DNA from: Lasiosphaeria ovina
Taxonomy: Eukaryota > Ascomycota > Sordariomycetes > Sordariales > Lasiosphaeriaceae
Assembly: GCA_033439765.1 (NCBI GenBank)
Contig: JAULSN010000005.1
Coordinates: 2,123,001-2,187,000 of the forward strand
DNA: 64,000 bases
Reading direction: 5' to 3'
Below are positions 22,226 through 35,600 of the stretch, piece by piece. The notes beneath the pieces are model-generated. The model searched no databases and had not been told where the DNA came from. It saw nothing but the letters and a program-made list of their open reading frames with translations. The translations under genes and the position numbers were made by a program. Within the stretch, counting starts at the first letter, position 1, and every line of letters starts with the position of its first letter.

Positions 22226-23592
22226 GAAAAAGGGACTCGGCACGGCACTGCCATAGCAGGACCCATGGGCTGTTTGTCACTCGGCGATCAATCAAGCATC
22301 TGCCATTAGGCTTTGGCCAGGCTCATGTCGAGATGGACGGCTCGAGAGCGGAGGCAGCGTGACGTTACAGTGCGCGTCAGATACTTGCGCCGCGACTCAC
22401 GACAGCCATTGCCCCATTAAAATCGATGATAAGACGCGACGGCAGGCGCGAACTAAACACGAGTCACGTGAGGTTTATTGTAGCGGTTGGTTCCTTCCGG
22501 GCGAGCTTCGTAAGGTTTATTAATGGCGGGGGAAGTCCCTGCGTTGTTCCCGCCTGCCCCTCACCTCACACCTCATTTGCACCAAAAATATATAAATCGC
22601 AGTAGTTAAAGCCTAGGCTGGTGACTGACATGAGACCCCTTTACAGAGTACGGAGTAGAGCCTGCATGGAAGCGATTTGAAGTCTGTAGGATGCCAGTAT
22701 CTTGACTATAGTGTCATGATTCACAATAGACGTACCATAACCAGCGCCCTTCCATGATGTGCGTCCTCCCAGGCAGGCCGCCTTCTCTCCCACGATGACC
22801 CGGAGAAGGCGTCGCCATGCACTTACACCCGCCACGCCACAGACCTCCTGATTTAGAGCCAAAGACGAACCAGATCGACGCCGCCACCATGTACATACAT
22901 TTCGAGGGGCAAGGGGACGTTCGGGAAATATCCGCACGTGGATCGGTTTTTGCCCAGTTTCACACCAGTTTTCGGACGAGACGACGTTTCTTCTGGCCTG
23001 ATTCTCTCGATGGAGGGTGGAGAGGACGTCTTGGCACACGCCGTGAAGGAGCATGCGCACGGTCGAGGGATTTCCCATCAACGTCCGTGTGTTGCCCAGA
23101 ACAGGTTGGCATCATCTTCAACAGGAGCGCCGTTGGTGGGTAATGTGGGCACCCGGTCGACCTCGATATGTCCGCAGCGAACCGTTGCGCGCTCTTTCGG
23201 GAAGCTCGCCAGCACCACTTCCAAACCTTATACCGGATTGATGATCCAGGGGCAGAGGATCGTGACAAGAAAAGGGAAAGGAGGCCTGGTAGGGCGCGAT
23301 TTATCTCTCGCGATTCTCGAAAAGAGGCGCGGCCGGCCATCGGGGAAAGTGCCGGCTTCCTTCAGGATGACCGCCCGCCCATGCTCTTCCGGGGCGGCCA
23401 TGCCACCGAGAGACGCAATCAGGGACAACAAGCTATTGTTGGCCATGAACTGCTTGGCTCGATCCTCCGCCAAAGGACGCCATGTTACGATGGGCAAGCC
23501 ATGTCCCAACAAAAACGTTGGAACTTTTGGCTCTCGCGCCTCATCTGCCGCCGACCCGCTTCTCGAACAGATACCCTCAAGTCCCGAGGATG

Positions 23593-24136
23593 ATCCACGA
23601 GCCGGAACCAAGCTATGTGACCCAGAGGATCGCTCGGTTTTCTCTTCCATGGTGTTCCGGCCCTCGAGATTATGAGCCACAGAGTGCGATTCATGCATGG
23701 TGGTTGAGGAAGGCGCATGAGAAGGGTCATGGCGTACACGTCAAATCGGGCCCCTCTGTATATGTACGCGCGGCTCAAGTAAGTGCTAACGCATGATCAA
23801 GGTTAATGAACTCGATGAACTGCAAGTCCAGACGACAGCAAACTATGGATCCGCCTATCATTTGGTTCAACAGTCGGTCACGGACTGCGACTATGGGCAG
23901 CTCTTTACCATTTCCCCGCAATCCAAAGCGCTCGATGCTCCTGCGAGCACGGGATATTGAACGCGGAGTATAGGCAAGCTGGCCGTGACGGATCCGTGCC
24001 CAGTTCTGTTTACCTCGTGAACCCCGAGCGCAGGGCCCCATTCGACGACTTGCTCCGTACGCTTGTCGGAAGGCAGCAGCTGGTGAACGGCGAACCGCTT
24101 CTCGGACTAGCAGCACGAGAGAGTCTGGCTGAGTGA
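23593..24136 (+). pseudogene. Possible decayed protein-coding gene, unassigned
   Basis: Three consecutive protein-like stretches lie in different frames on the plus strand. The first (from an ATG at 23593) includes HAWWLRKAHEKGHGVHVKSG. The second, from about 23802, includes VQTTANYGSAYHLVQQS and FTISPQSKALDAPA and ends at TGA. The third includes SVYLVNPERRAPFDDLLRTL and GEPLLGLAARE and stops at 24136. Their composition is more protein-like than neighbouring frames. Between the first two sits a 23-base stretch with GTAAGT, GCTAAC and a final AAG, like an intron but far too short to splice normally. I recognise no family. It may be a frameshifted relic, a gene with introns I misjudge, or chance. 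Confidence 0.3.
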
Positions 24137-26670
24137 AGCGCGAAGGGCACAAGACTCGGAACGAGTGGCGATGGCGATGTATTGAAAGCGGCTGAGTCCC
24201 GCTGCATGTCTGGCTTTTATTGCTTACCTCTTTGCGGGCGCCCCAGCCACAGTACTAGTGATTTTCCGAGGGTCAAAGGAGAAAAGGGAGAAATAATGTG
24301 GTTGTCGTCGTCTGGAAAATCACCGCGAGAGCGTTAACGCTCTCATCGGAGCCGGTGTCTCCGTTCCCTGAGCCAATTCTCAGCTGCCAGAACGGTGCAT
24401 CGAATGACTTGAGGGTTGGCTGAACTGCATGGAAAATCTAGAACCTGAAGAGCTTCGAGCTAGCACGGTGGCTGATGCGATAGATAGGAAGAGCAAAATA
24501 CTCTGTCGAAACTCGAAAGGAGGCGGCGATATCCCCAAAAGGTGTGGTGGGTGTGGGGGCGCACATACCTCGTCGGCGCAGCAAGACCTCCACCGCCGGC
24601 CGACTTTTCATCACCTCACCACCCTTTTCCGGACCCTCCTCTCCCATTCCTGTCCAGCGTCTCACGGAAACATTGTGACTTGCAGCCCTCTCGTTTCCCG
24701 GTTCTTCTTCGCGGCGAATTGAGATAGCAGGAGGAAGAAGGATGGGTGATATGGTTGAGACAATCCCTCACTTATCGCTATCTCTTAACCTGCTGATGAC
24801 AAGTCTCGGTATTCCGTAATACCCTCATTTTTGCGAAGCATTTCGAAAATATTCAGCCGATATCGTAATGCGCCGGGCTATCACAGAGGGGAAAAAATGC
24901 AACAGACAAGTCAGGGAGCACACACCACTGCCGACAGAACGCCATGCCGCCCTGCTCATTGGACCGCGGCCTGTATCGCTGAATTTTGGTGGGGTGCGGA
25001 ATAGGTTGTTGTGGTTGTGTGCCTGCAGCATGGCGATGTGCCTTTGACTGGCGGATCCCAAGGCCGCTAAAAGCCATCTTGTCCATTCACAGCGGGCAAT
25101 TCGGCTGCAACTCTGCTGCACCCCTGAACACCAACGAGAGCGAATGAGATAAAAAAAAAAAGGAAGAAAACTGCACCCTTCTGGCAACCCAAAACCTCTG
25201 CCGCCCGTTGGCGCTGATATGGGTGACCGAGGTCGAGATAAAGGATTCCAGGTTCCTTGTGCTCGATCCCACTTGTGACCGCCGGGGCTCCGGGAGAGAA
25301 TCGGGAACGGGCCGAGCTTCAAACGTAACCATAGGAATAAACCACTCGTTCACCAGTTGAACCGCGCGTCGACCCGCCGGGACTTCCTGGGCTGGATTCT
25401 GGAGTCTGGAGTCTGGGCATCGCGTCATGTCGGTTTGCTGCCGCTGCACAGGCCAGAAAACTGGAAGGCCTGGGGTCCCTGAAAAGGAGTGTTCGTCTGA
25501 GTTATCGGACGCATTGGCTGCCTGCCTAGCCCGATTGGGGCGGTACCCGTCTGCACAAACAGGAGCTAGGCCCGCATGGATCGTTCTCGAGAGCTCGCAG
25601 CCAATCATGTCCAGGAAACCTTCTCTCTCCCCCACAGAGGTGTGCGGGATTGCCACTTGTGCCTGCACTTTCTCACTCCAGAGGGTCAGAGACTCCCCGT
25701 TTTGTAAGCCGTGGCGCACAGTCTTTTCTGGTTTATTTTATTTTATTTTCGCCATTCCGAGGTGAAGGCCATCCTAACTCACACTGCTTTGGGGTTTTGG
25801 GTTTCTAGAAGGGCGCAATACCCCTCCCGTATCCGTGCCAAAGGTACCTAGTTTCACTGGAGGGCTCACGGGTTAGGTGTGGAGGTAAGGTAGAAGGTGT
25901 CCGGTGCTCTGTTCCCGCCCTTCCAGCCCTCGCGACCGCCGTCCCGGTTAGAGTCCAAACCTAGATTCAAGGTCGACCTGAACTCGCCGTCGAATTCGCG
26001 TGTTTCCCTGGCTAGATAGACAGGGTCTTGCAGCGTGTTTATTCGCGTTCGTCGTCGAAGCATTGACGAAGCCCACCTGCTCCCCAGCTTTTCGCCAGCA
26101 GCATCCCAATCGGATTATCAGAGCAGCGCAGGCCCCGTTCAGGGGACGCGTTTTGGTAATTTGCGCCCCCCCGGTCGGCGCAATCAAATAAACAAGGGGC
26201 TCCCCAATCGCCCCAAGGCCGAGCATTTTCCCCCCAGAATACCCGCGCGACAAGACAGGAAAATCCTCGTTTCTGGCACGCATGACGCCTGCTGGAGTGG
26301 AAGCATAAACCTTCCTCCGTAAGGCAGTCTTGTGTGTTTATCCTGAGGTGCCTCTTCCATTTTGGTGGGCATTTGCAAACAGCCAGCCGTCAGTCTGGCG
26401 CAGCTCCACCAGCAGCCGAGCGACCTGAGCCTACGAAGTACAGCACCTCGAGACCCTTTTTTTTTTTTCCAAGGCACGTCCCGGCCGACTGGATCGCCAA
26501 GTTCCCAGCTACCTACCAGGTGGGTGCGGAAAAAGGAGACGGCTCCATCAAATCTACAACGGCACGCCGGCTCAAACGCGATTTGCCTTGAGTAGCCGAA
26601 AATACCCTGAGAGCAAACTAGGCAGCCGACGTGTTATTAACGAGCTCCACGCCCCGCGTCGCCTGCCAGC

Positions 26671-29600
26671 ATGGCGAGCTCGCCGCCAGCTTCGCCAGGC
26701 ACACTGCCTCCGCGGCCACTGAGCGCCATGGTCCGCCCAGCGCCGAGAAGCAACAGCCGTATGAGCGTCGGTAGTAAGACTGGTGGAGGAAGTAGAGCAT
26801 CCGATGAAGACACAAAAACGTCGGTGAGAGTCGGTAAGTGCGGGTTTCGGCTTCGGGTCCAGCGTCGGCCTCTGCGCGTCACTGCAGCAGTCGCGGCATC
26901 GACAGCAGCGGCGGGCGCGCCGTCCTTCTCGATTGCCGTGCATCTTGCGTGCAACTACCTCCTGCTCAAAGTAGCAGCCGGTTTTTCTCTTGTTGGACAT
27001 AGACACCTCGATTCTAACGCGTGTTTTCTGCAGCGGTTCGCGTTCGCCCGCCACTTGGGCCGAACGACCCAGGCTTTGACCTCATACCGCAGCGGTTCCA
27101 GCGGTCTATGGTTCACGTCCAGACGCCCACAAGCCTTTCAATCGATTCGCCGCAGGGTAGGAAGTTGTTCGTGTTCGATCGAGTGTTTGGGCCCGAGGTG
27201 GACCAGGCCGGTGTGTGGAACTATCTAGAGGACTGCGTCAACGCCTTCGCCCAGGGATACAATGTCTCCCTCCTCGCCTACGGCCAGTCAGGCGCCGGCA
27301 AGTCTTACACAATGGGCACGTCAGGCCCCGAAGAGCAAGAGGATACCGAGATAATGGGCGTCATCCCGCGCGCCGCCGCCGCGCTCTTCGAGAAGCTGGA
27401 AGGCCCCAAGGGCAACCCAAACCGCAGCTCCATGTCACAGCTCCGTGCACCAAACCGGTATTCCACGCAGCCGGCGGGCGCATCGCGGGCCGAGAAGAGC
27501 TGGAGTCTGCGGGCAACTTACGTCGAGATCTATAACGAGCAGCTCAGAGATCTCCTGATACCAGAACACGTGCCGACGCACGAGCGAGGCAGCGTCACGA
27601 TCCGCGAAGACGTAAAGGGCAATATCATCCTTACCGGCCTGAGGCAGATTGAGATCAACTCGGTGGAGGATCTGATGGGCGCATTGAACCAGGGGTCGAC
27701 GCTCCGACAAACGGACGCAACTGCCATCAATGCACGGTCGTCACGCTCTCATGCCGTTTTCAGTCTCAATCTGGTGCAGCGGAAGAGCAAGCTGCAAACG
27801 GCGCAGGGCGCCGAGAAGCGGTTTTCGGTACCGCTCGAGGCCATGACGGGTGCGGAGACGTGGGTCACGACGGACAGCAAAATGCACTTTGTGGATTTAG
27901 CCGGCAGCGAGCGTCTCAAGAACACGGGCGCGCAGGGGGATCGTGCCAAGGAGGGCATCTCGATCAACGCCGGGCTGGCGGCGCTGGGCAAGGTCATCTC
28001 GCAGCTCTCGTCGCGCCAGCCCGGATCGCACGTGTCGTACCGGGACTCGAAGCTGACGAGGCTGCTCCAGGACTCGCTGGGCGGCAATGCCATCACGTAC
28101 ATGATTGCCTGTGTGACGTCGGCCGAGTTCCACCTCAGCGAGACGGTCAACACGGTGCAGTATGCGCAGCGCGCCCGCGCCATCCAGAGCAAGCCGCGCA
28201 TCCAGCAGGTCGAGGAGGGCGACAAGCAGGCCATCATTGACCGCCTCAAGGCCGAGGTGGCCTTCCTGCGCGAGCAGATGCGGAGTGCTGAACGCGGCGG
28301 GGGCGAGCGGACGGGACGCACCCTGGCCGCAGGTGAGAGGTCCGAGCGGCAGAGCGAGCGGGAGTTCGAGCTCCAGAACCAGCTACTGGACTCGCAGGAA
28401 AACTACTCGACCCTGAGCCAGCGGCACGCCAAGCTCATTGCCGAGATGGCAAGGGCCCGAGACTACGAGCTCGCCGAAAGCGAACGCCTCGACGACACCC
28501 TGGGCGACAGCGCCACGGAGCGGCTAAATCGCTCCATCCGCTTCACCCAGGACGTCGAGCAGGTCGTGCTCGAGTACGAAAAGACGATCCAGTCCCTCGA
28601 GCAGTCGCTTGCCAGCACCCGCGCCACTCTGTCCAACACGGAAACCTCGCTTCTCGAAAAGGAGTCCAAATGCGCCTACTCGGAGACCATCACCTCCCAG
28701 CTCCAGGCCCGACTGCACAAGCTGATGGAGCGCGAGGCAAGCACCGAGAACTACCTTCACGATCTCGAGGCCAAGCTGGACGGCCACACTTCCGGCGAGG
28801 AGAAGAATGCCACCATCATCATGGAGCTGCGCAAAGAGATATCGCGTGTGCGCGAGAACGAGGCCGCCTGCGAGGACTACATCTCCACTCTCGAGGAGCG
28901 CCTCGCCGAGGCTGATCAGGACGCCGAGCTGATGCAACGCGAGATTGACCGGCTTGAACAGGTCGTGGAACGACAGCGCAGCCTTGGTAAGCTGGACTCG
29001 CTGTTGTACGACCTCGATCACATCCAGGATGCAGCGCCGCCAGTCGAGCCTGAGCCCAGCCTGGGCAACGGCGCCGGCCACCGACGCACGGCCAGCCGGA
29101 CCTTGGCGGACCACTCGCGCAGCCAGAGCCACGCTAGTCGCATGAGCCACATGGAGGAGCCGATCCCTGAGAGTGGCGAGGAAGAGGAAGACCTCGCAGA
29201 GGCGGGCGTAGAGCGCGAGACGTTGGCTGACGAGCAAAAGCTTGCTCGTGAGGCAACACCTAAGGCTTCGCAGTCCAATCTCTTGGAGAGTGGCTATGAC
29301 GCGACCGAGTATCCCCCAAGCCCGGCGCAGTCCAAGTTTGTCGCCGACAAGCTGGAGTCCATCACTCAGGAGCTTTTTGACCTGAGGGTAGAGCATGAGG
29401 CTACGATCAACGACTACGGCATGCTCCATTCCAAATACGAGGACACCGTCCGCGCCCTGCGGGAGCTTCAGGATGCTATGGACGAGGCAAAGCACCCCGG
29501 ACGGATACGGGACTCGATGCTCTCGGTCATGTCGCCCGTCGACACCAGACCACAATCTTACTTGTCAGACGCAAGATCCAGCGAGACCAGAGACGGCACG

Positions 29601-32173
29601 CAGTTCTCGTCGCGCTCGCTCTCATCCGAGTTGACATCGGCCATGCAGTCTCCTGCTACCATGTTGGACAGCTCCGACGCAGAAACGGCTGTGCCAAGAT
29701 CCGACTCCCGCCCAGCCACCCCGATTGGAGAGAATGGCGCGGCTACGCTTGCTTCCGAGCTCAACCGGCTCAAGTCTGTTGCTGCTGAGAAGGCATCTGC
29801 GGAACGAGAGCTCTCCCAGCGTTATGCGCAGCTGGAGGAGAAGCACCAGGAAGCCCTTGACATGGTGGAAGAGCTGAAGACCGAGGTCGCGAAAGCGCAC
29901 CAGGCCGCTGCCAATACGGAGGCTTCATCGCCGCGGGGTAGCGCTCCTGTGATCCGCCGCAAGTCTAGCCAGAACGTCATGATTATCGACCGAGCTCACC
30001 GATCCTTTGCCTCGCTCCGTAACATCGCCGCGGAGAACTTTGAACACCAGCCAGATGTGATGCAAAATTTCGAACTCAACCTGAACGCCGCCATGCATGA
30101 GCTTCACGCTAGATCAGAACGGATTCAGGAGCTTGAGGCGGATGTTGCGTCAGCCAGGAAGGAGATGGAGACCAAGATGACCATCATTTCCGGGCTCACC
30201 CGTGAACGCTCCAGCTTGAAGGCGTCCCCAATGGACATGGCCGTAGTGTCAAACTTCCGTGAGCAACTCGAGAAGAGCGAGAAGCAGATGAAGAGTTTCC
30301 AGGAGTCGCAGGCAGCGCGCGAGCGAGAGCTCCAAGCTCAAGTGGCAGAGCTGCAAGAAGCACTGAAGCAGATTCCCGCACCTGCCGAAACTTCTATTTC
30401 CGCTGCCCACGAAGACTCCTCGGAGGAGCTCGAGACGCGGGCTAAGCGGGTCTCGGAACTCGAGGCCGAGTTGGTGAGCTGGGAAGACCGGCACAATACG
30501 GCATTGCAGACGATGCAAGCCGCAGAGGAGGATATGAAGAAGACAATCACAGAGCTGGAGGGCCAGGTCGCTTCCTTTACCGCACAGCTTGCCGAAGTCG
30601 AACGGAGAAAGCCCGAGGACGACCAGATCGTCAAAGAGGCCGAGCTCGAGCAGCAGAAGCTAGTTAACCTTCTCCGCACTGAGATTGACGAGCACAAGGC
30701 GGTCATTAATCAAACCGCAGCGAAGGTGGCAGACGCTGAGCAGCAACACGCCGCTACCAGGGCTCTTCTTGAGGTCGCCGCCAGAGATCGCGATCTTGCT
30801 GTAGGTGAGGTTGAGAGCCACAAACAGTTAATGGCCAGGCTCGAGGACCAGATCGCCGAGCATGAGCAGACTGTCAAGGCCCACCAGGAGAGTCTGCACG
30901 ACCTTCAGATCAGGCACTCCACAGAGCTCGAAGAAGCCAGGACCTTTGCGAAGCGAGAGCACGACTCTCAGCTGGCGGCCCTCAAGGCCCAGCATGCCAA
31001 CCAGGTCAAGGTCCTCGAAGGCGACCTGACCGAAGCCCACGAGGACCTCATGAAGGTCGCCACCCAGGTGGCATTCGCCCTGGGGCTAGACGTCAGCGTC
31101 GAGAAGATCACGGAGCGTATCGACGACCTGATTGCGGACCAAAAGGCATTCAGCCAAGAACAGCGCAAGTGCAATGAGCTCGAGGGCCATGTGGCAACCC
31201 TCACAAGCATCAACGACACCGTGATGCGCGATCTCGAGGCCGTCCGGGCGACGCTAACCGAGCTGTTGGCTGCCGAAGAAGAGAGAGAGGCCAAGGATAC
31301 ATTCCCGGTCAAGGAGCAAGTCGCGTTGGTCAAGAAAAAGGTTACGGACCTGGAAAAGAACAACAAGAAGAACTCTCGTCTCGTTGAGGAGCTCGAGGAC
31401 CAGTTGCAAAATAACTTTGACCAGGCTCAGCTGACAAACAACCGGCTGTCGACCCTGCAGACGGAGCGAAATGTGCAACTCGAGGAGGCGAACGCTGCCA
31501 AAATCAGGCTGCAGTCGGAGCTTGAAACCATCAAGGAGGAATATGCTTCCCTTCAAGTAAGTTCAGAGCGAGACGCACGCATGGTCCATTTTACCCGTCA
31601 CCACCTGCTAACAGAATCTAGGCCAAGTACGACGCAGCTTCGGTCGAGAGCCCGCAGCGGTCCAACTCTATCAACTCGCACTTGCGCAAGAGCGCATCAG
31701 TGGCATCGCTTCCCTCTCCGCCACCCGCCATTCCCCTTCCCCCACTGCCCTCTGGAAGCTCGGGAGCCAATGCCTCAGGGACGCCCGGGTCGCCCACGGG
31801 CAGGCCCGCAAGCAAGGACATAGCCATCTCGCAAATCCAAGAGGACCAGGAGGCGCGCATCCGGCTCATCGATAAGCACCTGAAGGCGGAGAAGCAGCTG
31901 ACGGCGACGCTCGAGGAGGCGCTGACGGACCTGGAGCACCAGCAGAACAAGATGAAAGCAGACCTAGACGCGTGGCGGCGCCGCGCCTCGGAGCTCGAGT
32001 CGGAGCTCAAGGAGGTCAAGGAGAAGCCGCAGCAGGACAACCGCTGGAGCCTCCAGCAGGTCGAGGAGGAGCGCCGCAAGCGCCACGACGCAGAGGTCGC
32101 CCGCGCCCACCTCGAGGAGCGCATGAACACCATCTCCAAGAAGAAGAAGAAGAGCAGCCTCAACTGCTTCTAG
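26671..32173 (+). CDS. Large kinesin motor protein, kinesin-4-like
   Basis: Three exons: 26671-26833, 27034-31556 and 31622-32173; product 1745 residues. It is an ATP-driven motor that moves on microtubules. After a Ser/Pro-rich leader of about 50 residues the motor domain begins (VRVAVRVRPPLGPND). The P-loop GQSGAGKS is at residues 138-145, switch I NARSSRSH at 287-294 and switch II DLAGSE at 342-347. The motor ends near RARAIQSKPRIQQ. The rest is mostly long heptad-repeat coiled coil to about residue 1600, broken by Ser/Pro-rich linkers near 690-780. A Pro-rich patch (SPPPAIPLPPLPSG), more coiled coil and the end SKKKKKSSLNCF follow. The N-terminal motor and long stalk suit kinesin-4 (chromokinesin/KIF21-like), but there is no WD40 tail and subfamily placement needs a tree. 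Introns have GTAAGT donors and CTAAC branch sites. Confidence 0.9.
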
Positions 32174-32602
32174 GAGCCCGGCAGAGATGCTGATCGTCAT
32201 CTTCTGTCCCGGCTCCCGGACACGCTCCTGGGCTGGGCTCTGCTTGTCGTTGTTGTCGCCGTCGCCGTCGCCGTTGCTGCGGCGGTGCTTTTGGTTTTCC
32301 TCTGCGCCACTCGTTCGTGGTCATGGCCATGGTCGTGGTTGTAGTGGTTTTTCGGTCGGCGCGCGTGAAGTAGACTGGAGTGATGAGAATTTTAGGGAAC
32401 GAGTTGGGCAATGTTTTGTGTTTTGATTTCTTTTTTTGCTGCTGCTCATCTATCTTGTCTTTGCAAGTTGATTTCCAATATCTTGGGTTTGCCTTTCGCC
32501 GGCCTATACCCCCTCCCCCTCCTACGCACCCACTAACACATGTTCAGTACTGCTACTGCCTCTGCCTCGCTTAACCCAGTGTTTTCTTTTACGGCGAGCG
32601 CA

Positions 32603-32618
32603 TGTATGTATGTATGTG

Positions 32619-32657
<39 letters not shown>
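32603..32657. repeat. Compound microsatellite TGTA/TA/TG
   Basis: A (TGTA)n block passes into (TA)n and then (TG)n, about 430 bases past the kinesin stop. Confidence 0.9.
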
Positions 32658-35600
32658 TGTTTTTGTATTTCATATTTTTTTCTCTCTTGGCTGGTGTGTT
32701 TGGTGGTTTGGCTCGCTGCTTATTTATTCCCCCACCCCCTCCCACCTAACTACTATGATCGGATTGCATGGCACAAACACACATATATATTCATCTCGTC
32801 TTGCGGCGTGGAGTTGAAATGGCAAAGCTTTCGGCTGTTGTTTGGTTTTTTTAATTCTCGTTTTTTTTTGCGCACTCCTTTCAGACATACCCACGGCAAC
32901 GGTCATTTTGAGTCTGTCCTTTTTTTCCCCGTCTTTTTGGAGCATCGGTGGTGGTGGTAGTTAGTGGTGGTGGCGGTCATATGTTGTTGTTTATTGTCGT
33001 CATCTCGCTCTCTGTTCTGTCTTTTGACATCTTTCCCTTCTTTTTATTTCAGAGTCCATACTTTTTTTTAAAAATTTCTTAAAAATTTCTTACTGCTCCA
33101 AACTCTTCTTCTAATTCCTATATACACCTGCTTGTATGGACCCGCTTCTGTTGGACACGCCCCGTGAAGGAAACGAAGCATGATTCTCAATGCGTGCGTG
33201 GTGAGAAAAGAAGAGGGTACCGGTTCTCTCAGCGGGAACGGTGGACACACAGAGATGGAAATGAGATAGTTTGGAAGATGAAAGTCGATATCATGGTCTG
33301 AATAACTCGTTTGATATTATATACGGTGCCCATATACTATTAGTTGCGTCACCGCCGTCGTCGTTGCTATCGCTGCTAGTACTTGTCTTGTTTGCCATTC
33401 GTTGCATGTTTGTGTGCTACGATGGAACAGCTGGTGTGTAGGGGGGTATATGTTTTGTTCTCGGCTTGGACCAGTGACCTCTCTGTCTTGATGAAATGTA
33501 GCACCAGCACGTGGCCTTTGTCGGCTACCTAGGTACTTCACTGCCGAAAGCGTTCAAGCGGTTGGGAGATCAGGTTTATACCTGGTAGCCAAGGAGTTTC
33601 TCTCCCCGTGTAAGGCAGCCGAGGATAGCTAGCCCGTGGCATGGTCAGACCACCTCAGCTACTTGCCTCGGAAGTTCCTTTTGTCCACAGTGGAGTTCGC
33701 CCGCCCATTGGGTGGTTGGAAGAGAAAATGGGCGAGGGGAGAACTTGGGCATGGCACGTGGGACTATTCCAGAATCCAGTACCCGTCGGATTAAGGCGCC
33801 TTTGGGACTAGACCAAAGTCTTAAAGCTTACCTGCACTGGCCCCGGATCGGTAGGTTGCAAGGCATCTGGTCTTTCCGGAGAGGAGAAGGGGGATGGAGG
33901 AGAAGGGGGATGGGGGCGAAGGGAGGCGGTTGCCGCTGGGCGTTAGGTTAGGTTGTGGGGGGAAATGGGGAAATGGATGTTCCTCGGAACGGAAACCCTG
34001 CACAAAAAAACGTCAGCCAACCCCCTTCTGCACACGAAACCAATGGCCCGAGGTGGTGGTGAGATGATGGATTTGGGGAAGGGGCGAATCCCGCATCAGA
34101 GTCCGAGTTTTAAGCGGTAGTCGGGATTTCCCTCAAAGGACCCTTCTGAATAAGGTAAGGCAGGTGCGAGTAAGTATGAAGCCTGTACCCGAATACCAGG
34201 GATAGACCTTGGGCCAGGGGGTCAATCATCTCGCAACCCGGTTTCGGTCTTCGCGACAATCCCCAACCTGATATTCTAGACCAAAGCGAAGAGGAATATT
34301 GCAACGAGGGGAGGGGAGGGGTTAGAGAGAGAGCCCGAGCTACGGAATACTCTACGGAGTACATGTACTACCCAAGGCGCCTGTTTATTCGTACCTACTG
34401 TAATTAAGGTAAGGTAGGCAGCGAGCCTGGACCCTGGAGAACCATGGACCAGTCGGCCATGGAGGGCCGTCTGATCCGACCAGTAAACAGCAGTGTGCGG
34501 TCTGAACCCTTTATTGTGAACAAAAGGTCGACGGACTAACATACATATGCATCACCTGCAGAATGTCACATTCCTGTCGTATTTCGCTCAGGATGTGGTT
34601 GGGATTCTCTGAGCAGTCCCGAGGTTGATGATCTGTTGAATAATCTGCTGCGATCTTAGCACGTTGAGGCAATCTTTTTTGGTCGTGTTGCCGTCTGGGC
34701 AGGCTTGGCTTGGTAAGTCGATCAAAGCAAAAAGCATCACGCTTTCAGCGCCTCCTCCGTCACTCGAACCCGGTCGGCCATCGGGGAGCGGCATGGCCAA
34801 GACTAGATCGGGCGGCCAAAAGAGGGGCATGGAGATGCGGGGGAGAGGCAGGCACTGCAGTGGCAGGGCAGCCTCTGCAGGGCAGGCGGGCACCTCAGTC
34901 ATGCAACCGGGGCATGTTTTGACGAAAAGATGGCCGCTGTTGGTCGCAATTTTGTCGTCGTGCAGCCGGACAGCCTTTGGTCCTGCTGTCCACTCACCTA
35001 CCTCCTCAGTGATGTGAGAGACCCAAAGTGGCTAAATATTGGAGGCAGGGCAACGAACCTGGGAGCTAAAAAACCGACGCTACCTAGGTGGCAGCAGAAT
35101 GGGTTCGTACCGATACATGCTCACCTCGAGCACTCACAGGCCGCTCCTTGCAGATGGAACGAACGACTGTCGGCAAAAGCGTGTGGTAGGCAAACAATGA
35201 AACATGCCTATTGTAATAGCCGTTGAGAATGACTAATAGGGCAGGCTTCGTCTTATCTTCAACAAGTTTTATCGTATTCTTTACACGGGGCCCTCCGGTG
35301 GAGCACACTTGAAGAGAGACACCAGGACACAGCAGACGGTGGCGGCCCGGCCCAGACCCAGCGACTTCCTCTGATATATCTGCAACATATGTCGTGTATC
35401 ATGGCATCCAGGCAAAAAGCACAAGCTTAAGTCGACCGTGATTGTCCAGAAGATGGGCAATCACAGAAGAGAGGAGCAGGCTACGGTATAATACCTCGAG
35501 CCGTGGCTCCTCCGGAAGGCTTCCGAGTCATGGGTGAAGAGGCTGATTCAAGCATTTGGGCCTTTGACTTCCCGCCCTTTGCATCCCATAATAAATCCCC

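Larger units (their letters stand above)
22185..26670. other. Gene-poor 4.5-kb tract between eme1 and the kinesin gene
   Basis: Divergent genes flank it. At 22640-24200 several overlapping open frames of 100-245 codons occur on both strands, and none can be assigned. The most coding-like piece is listed separately at 23593-24136. From 24200 to 26670 there are only short frames and homopolymer tracts (poly-A at 25150, poly-T at 26460). Confidence 0.5.

Noticed and set aside
22938..23675. 245-codon plus-strand frame and opposing 156-codon minus-strand frame
   Set aside because: They overlap on opposite strands, neither begins with a convincing conserved start and neither resembles a known protein; kept only as part of the uncertain tract.
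28524..29555. 343-codon minus-strand open frame
   Set aside because: Antisense to kinesin coiled coil; Leu/Val-rich mirror of Glu/Lys codons with no family features.
31557..31823. Extension of the large kinesin exon
   Set aside because: A GTAAGT donor, CTAAC branch site and TAG acceptor lie at 31557-31621; splicing restores coiled coil in the third exon.
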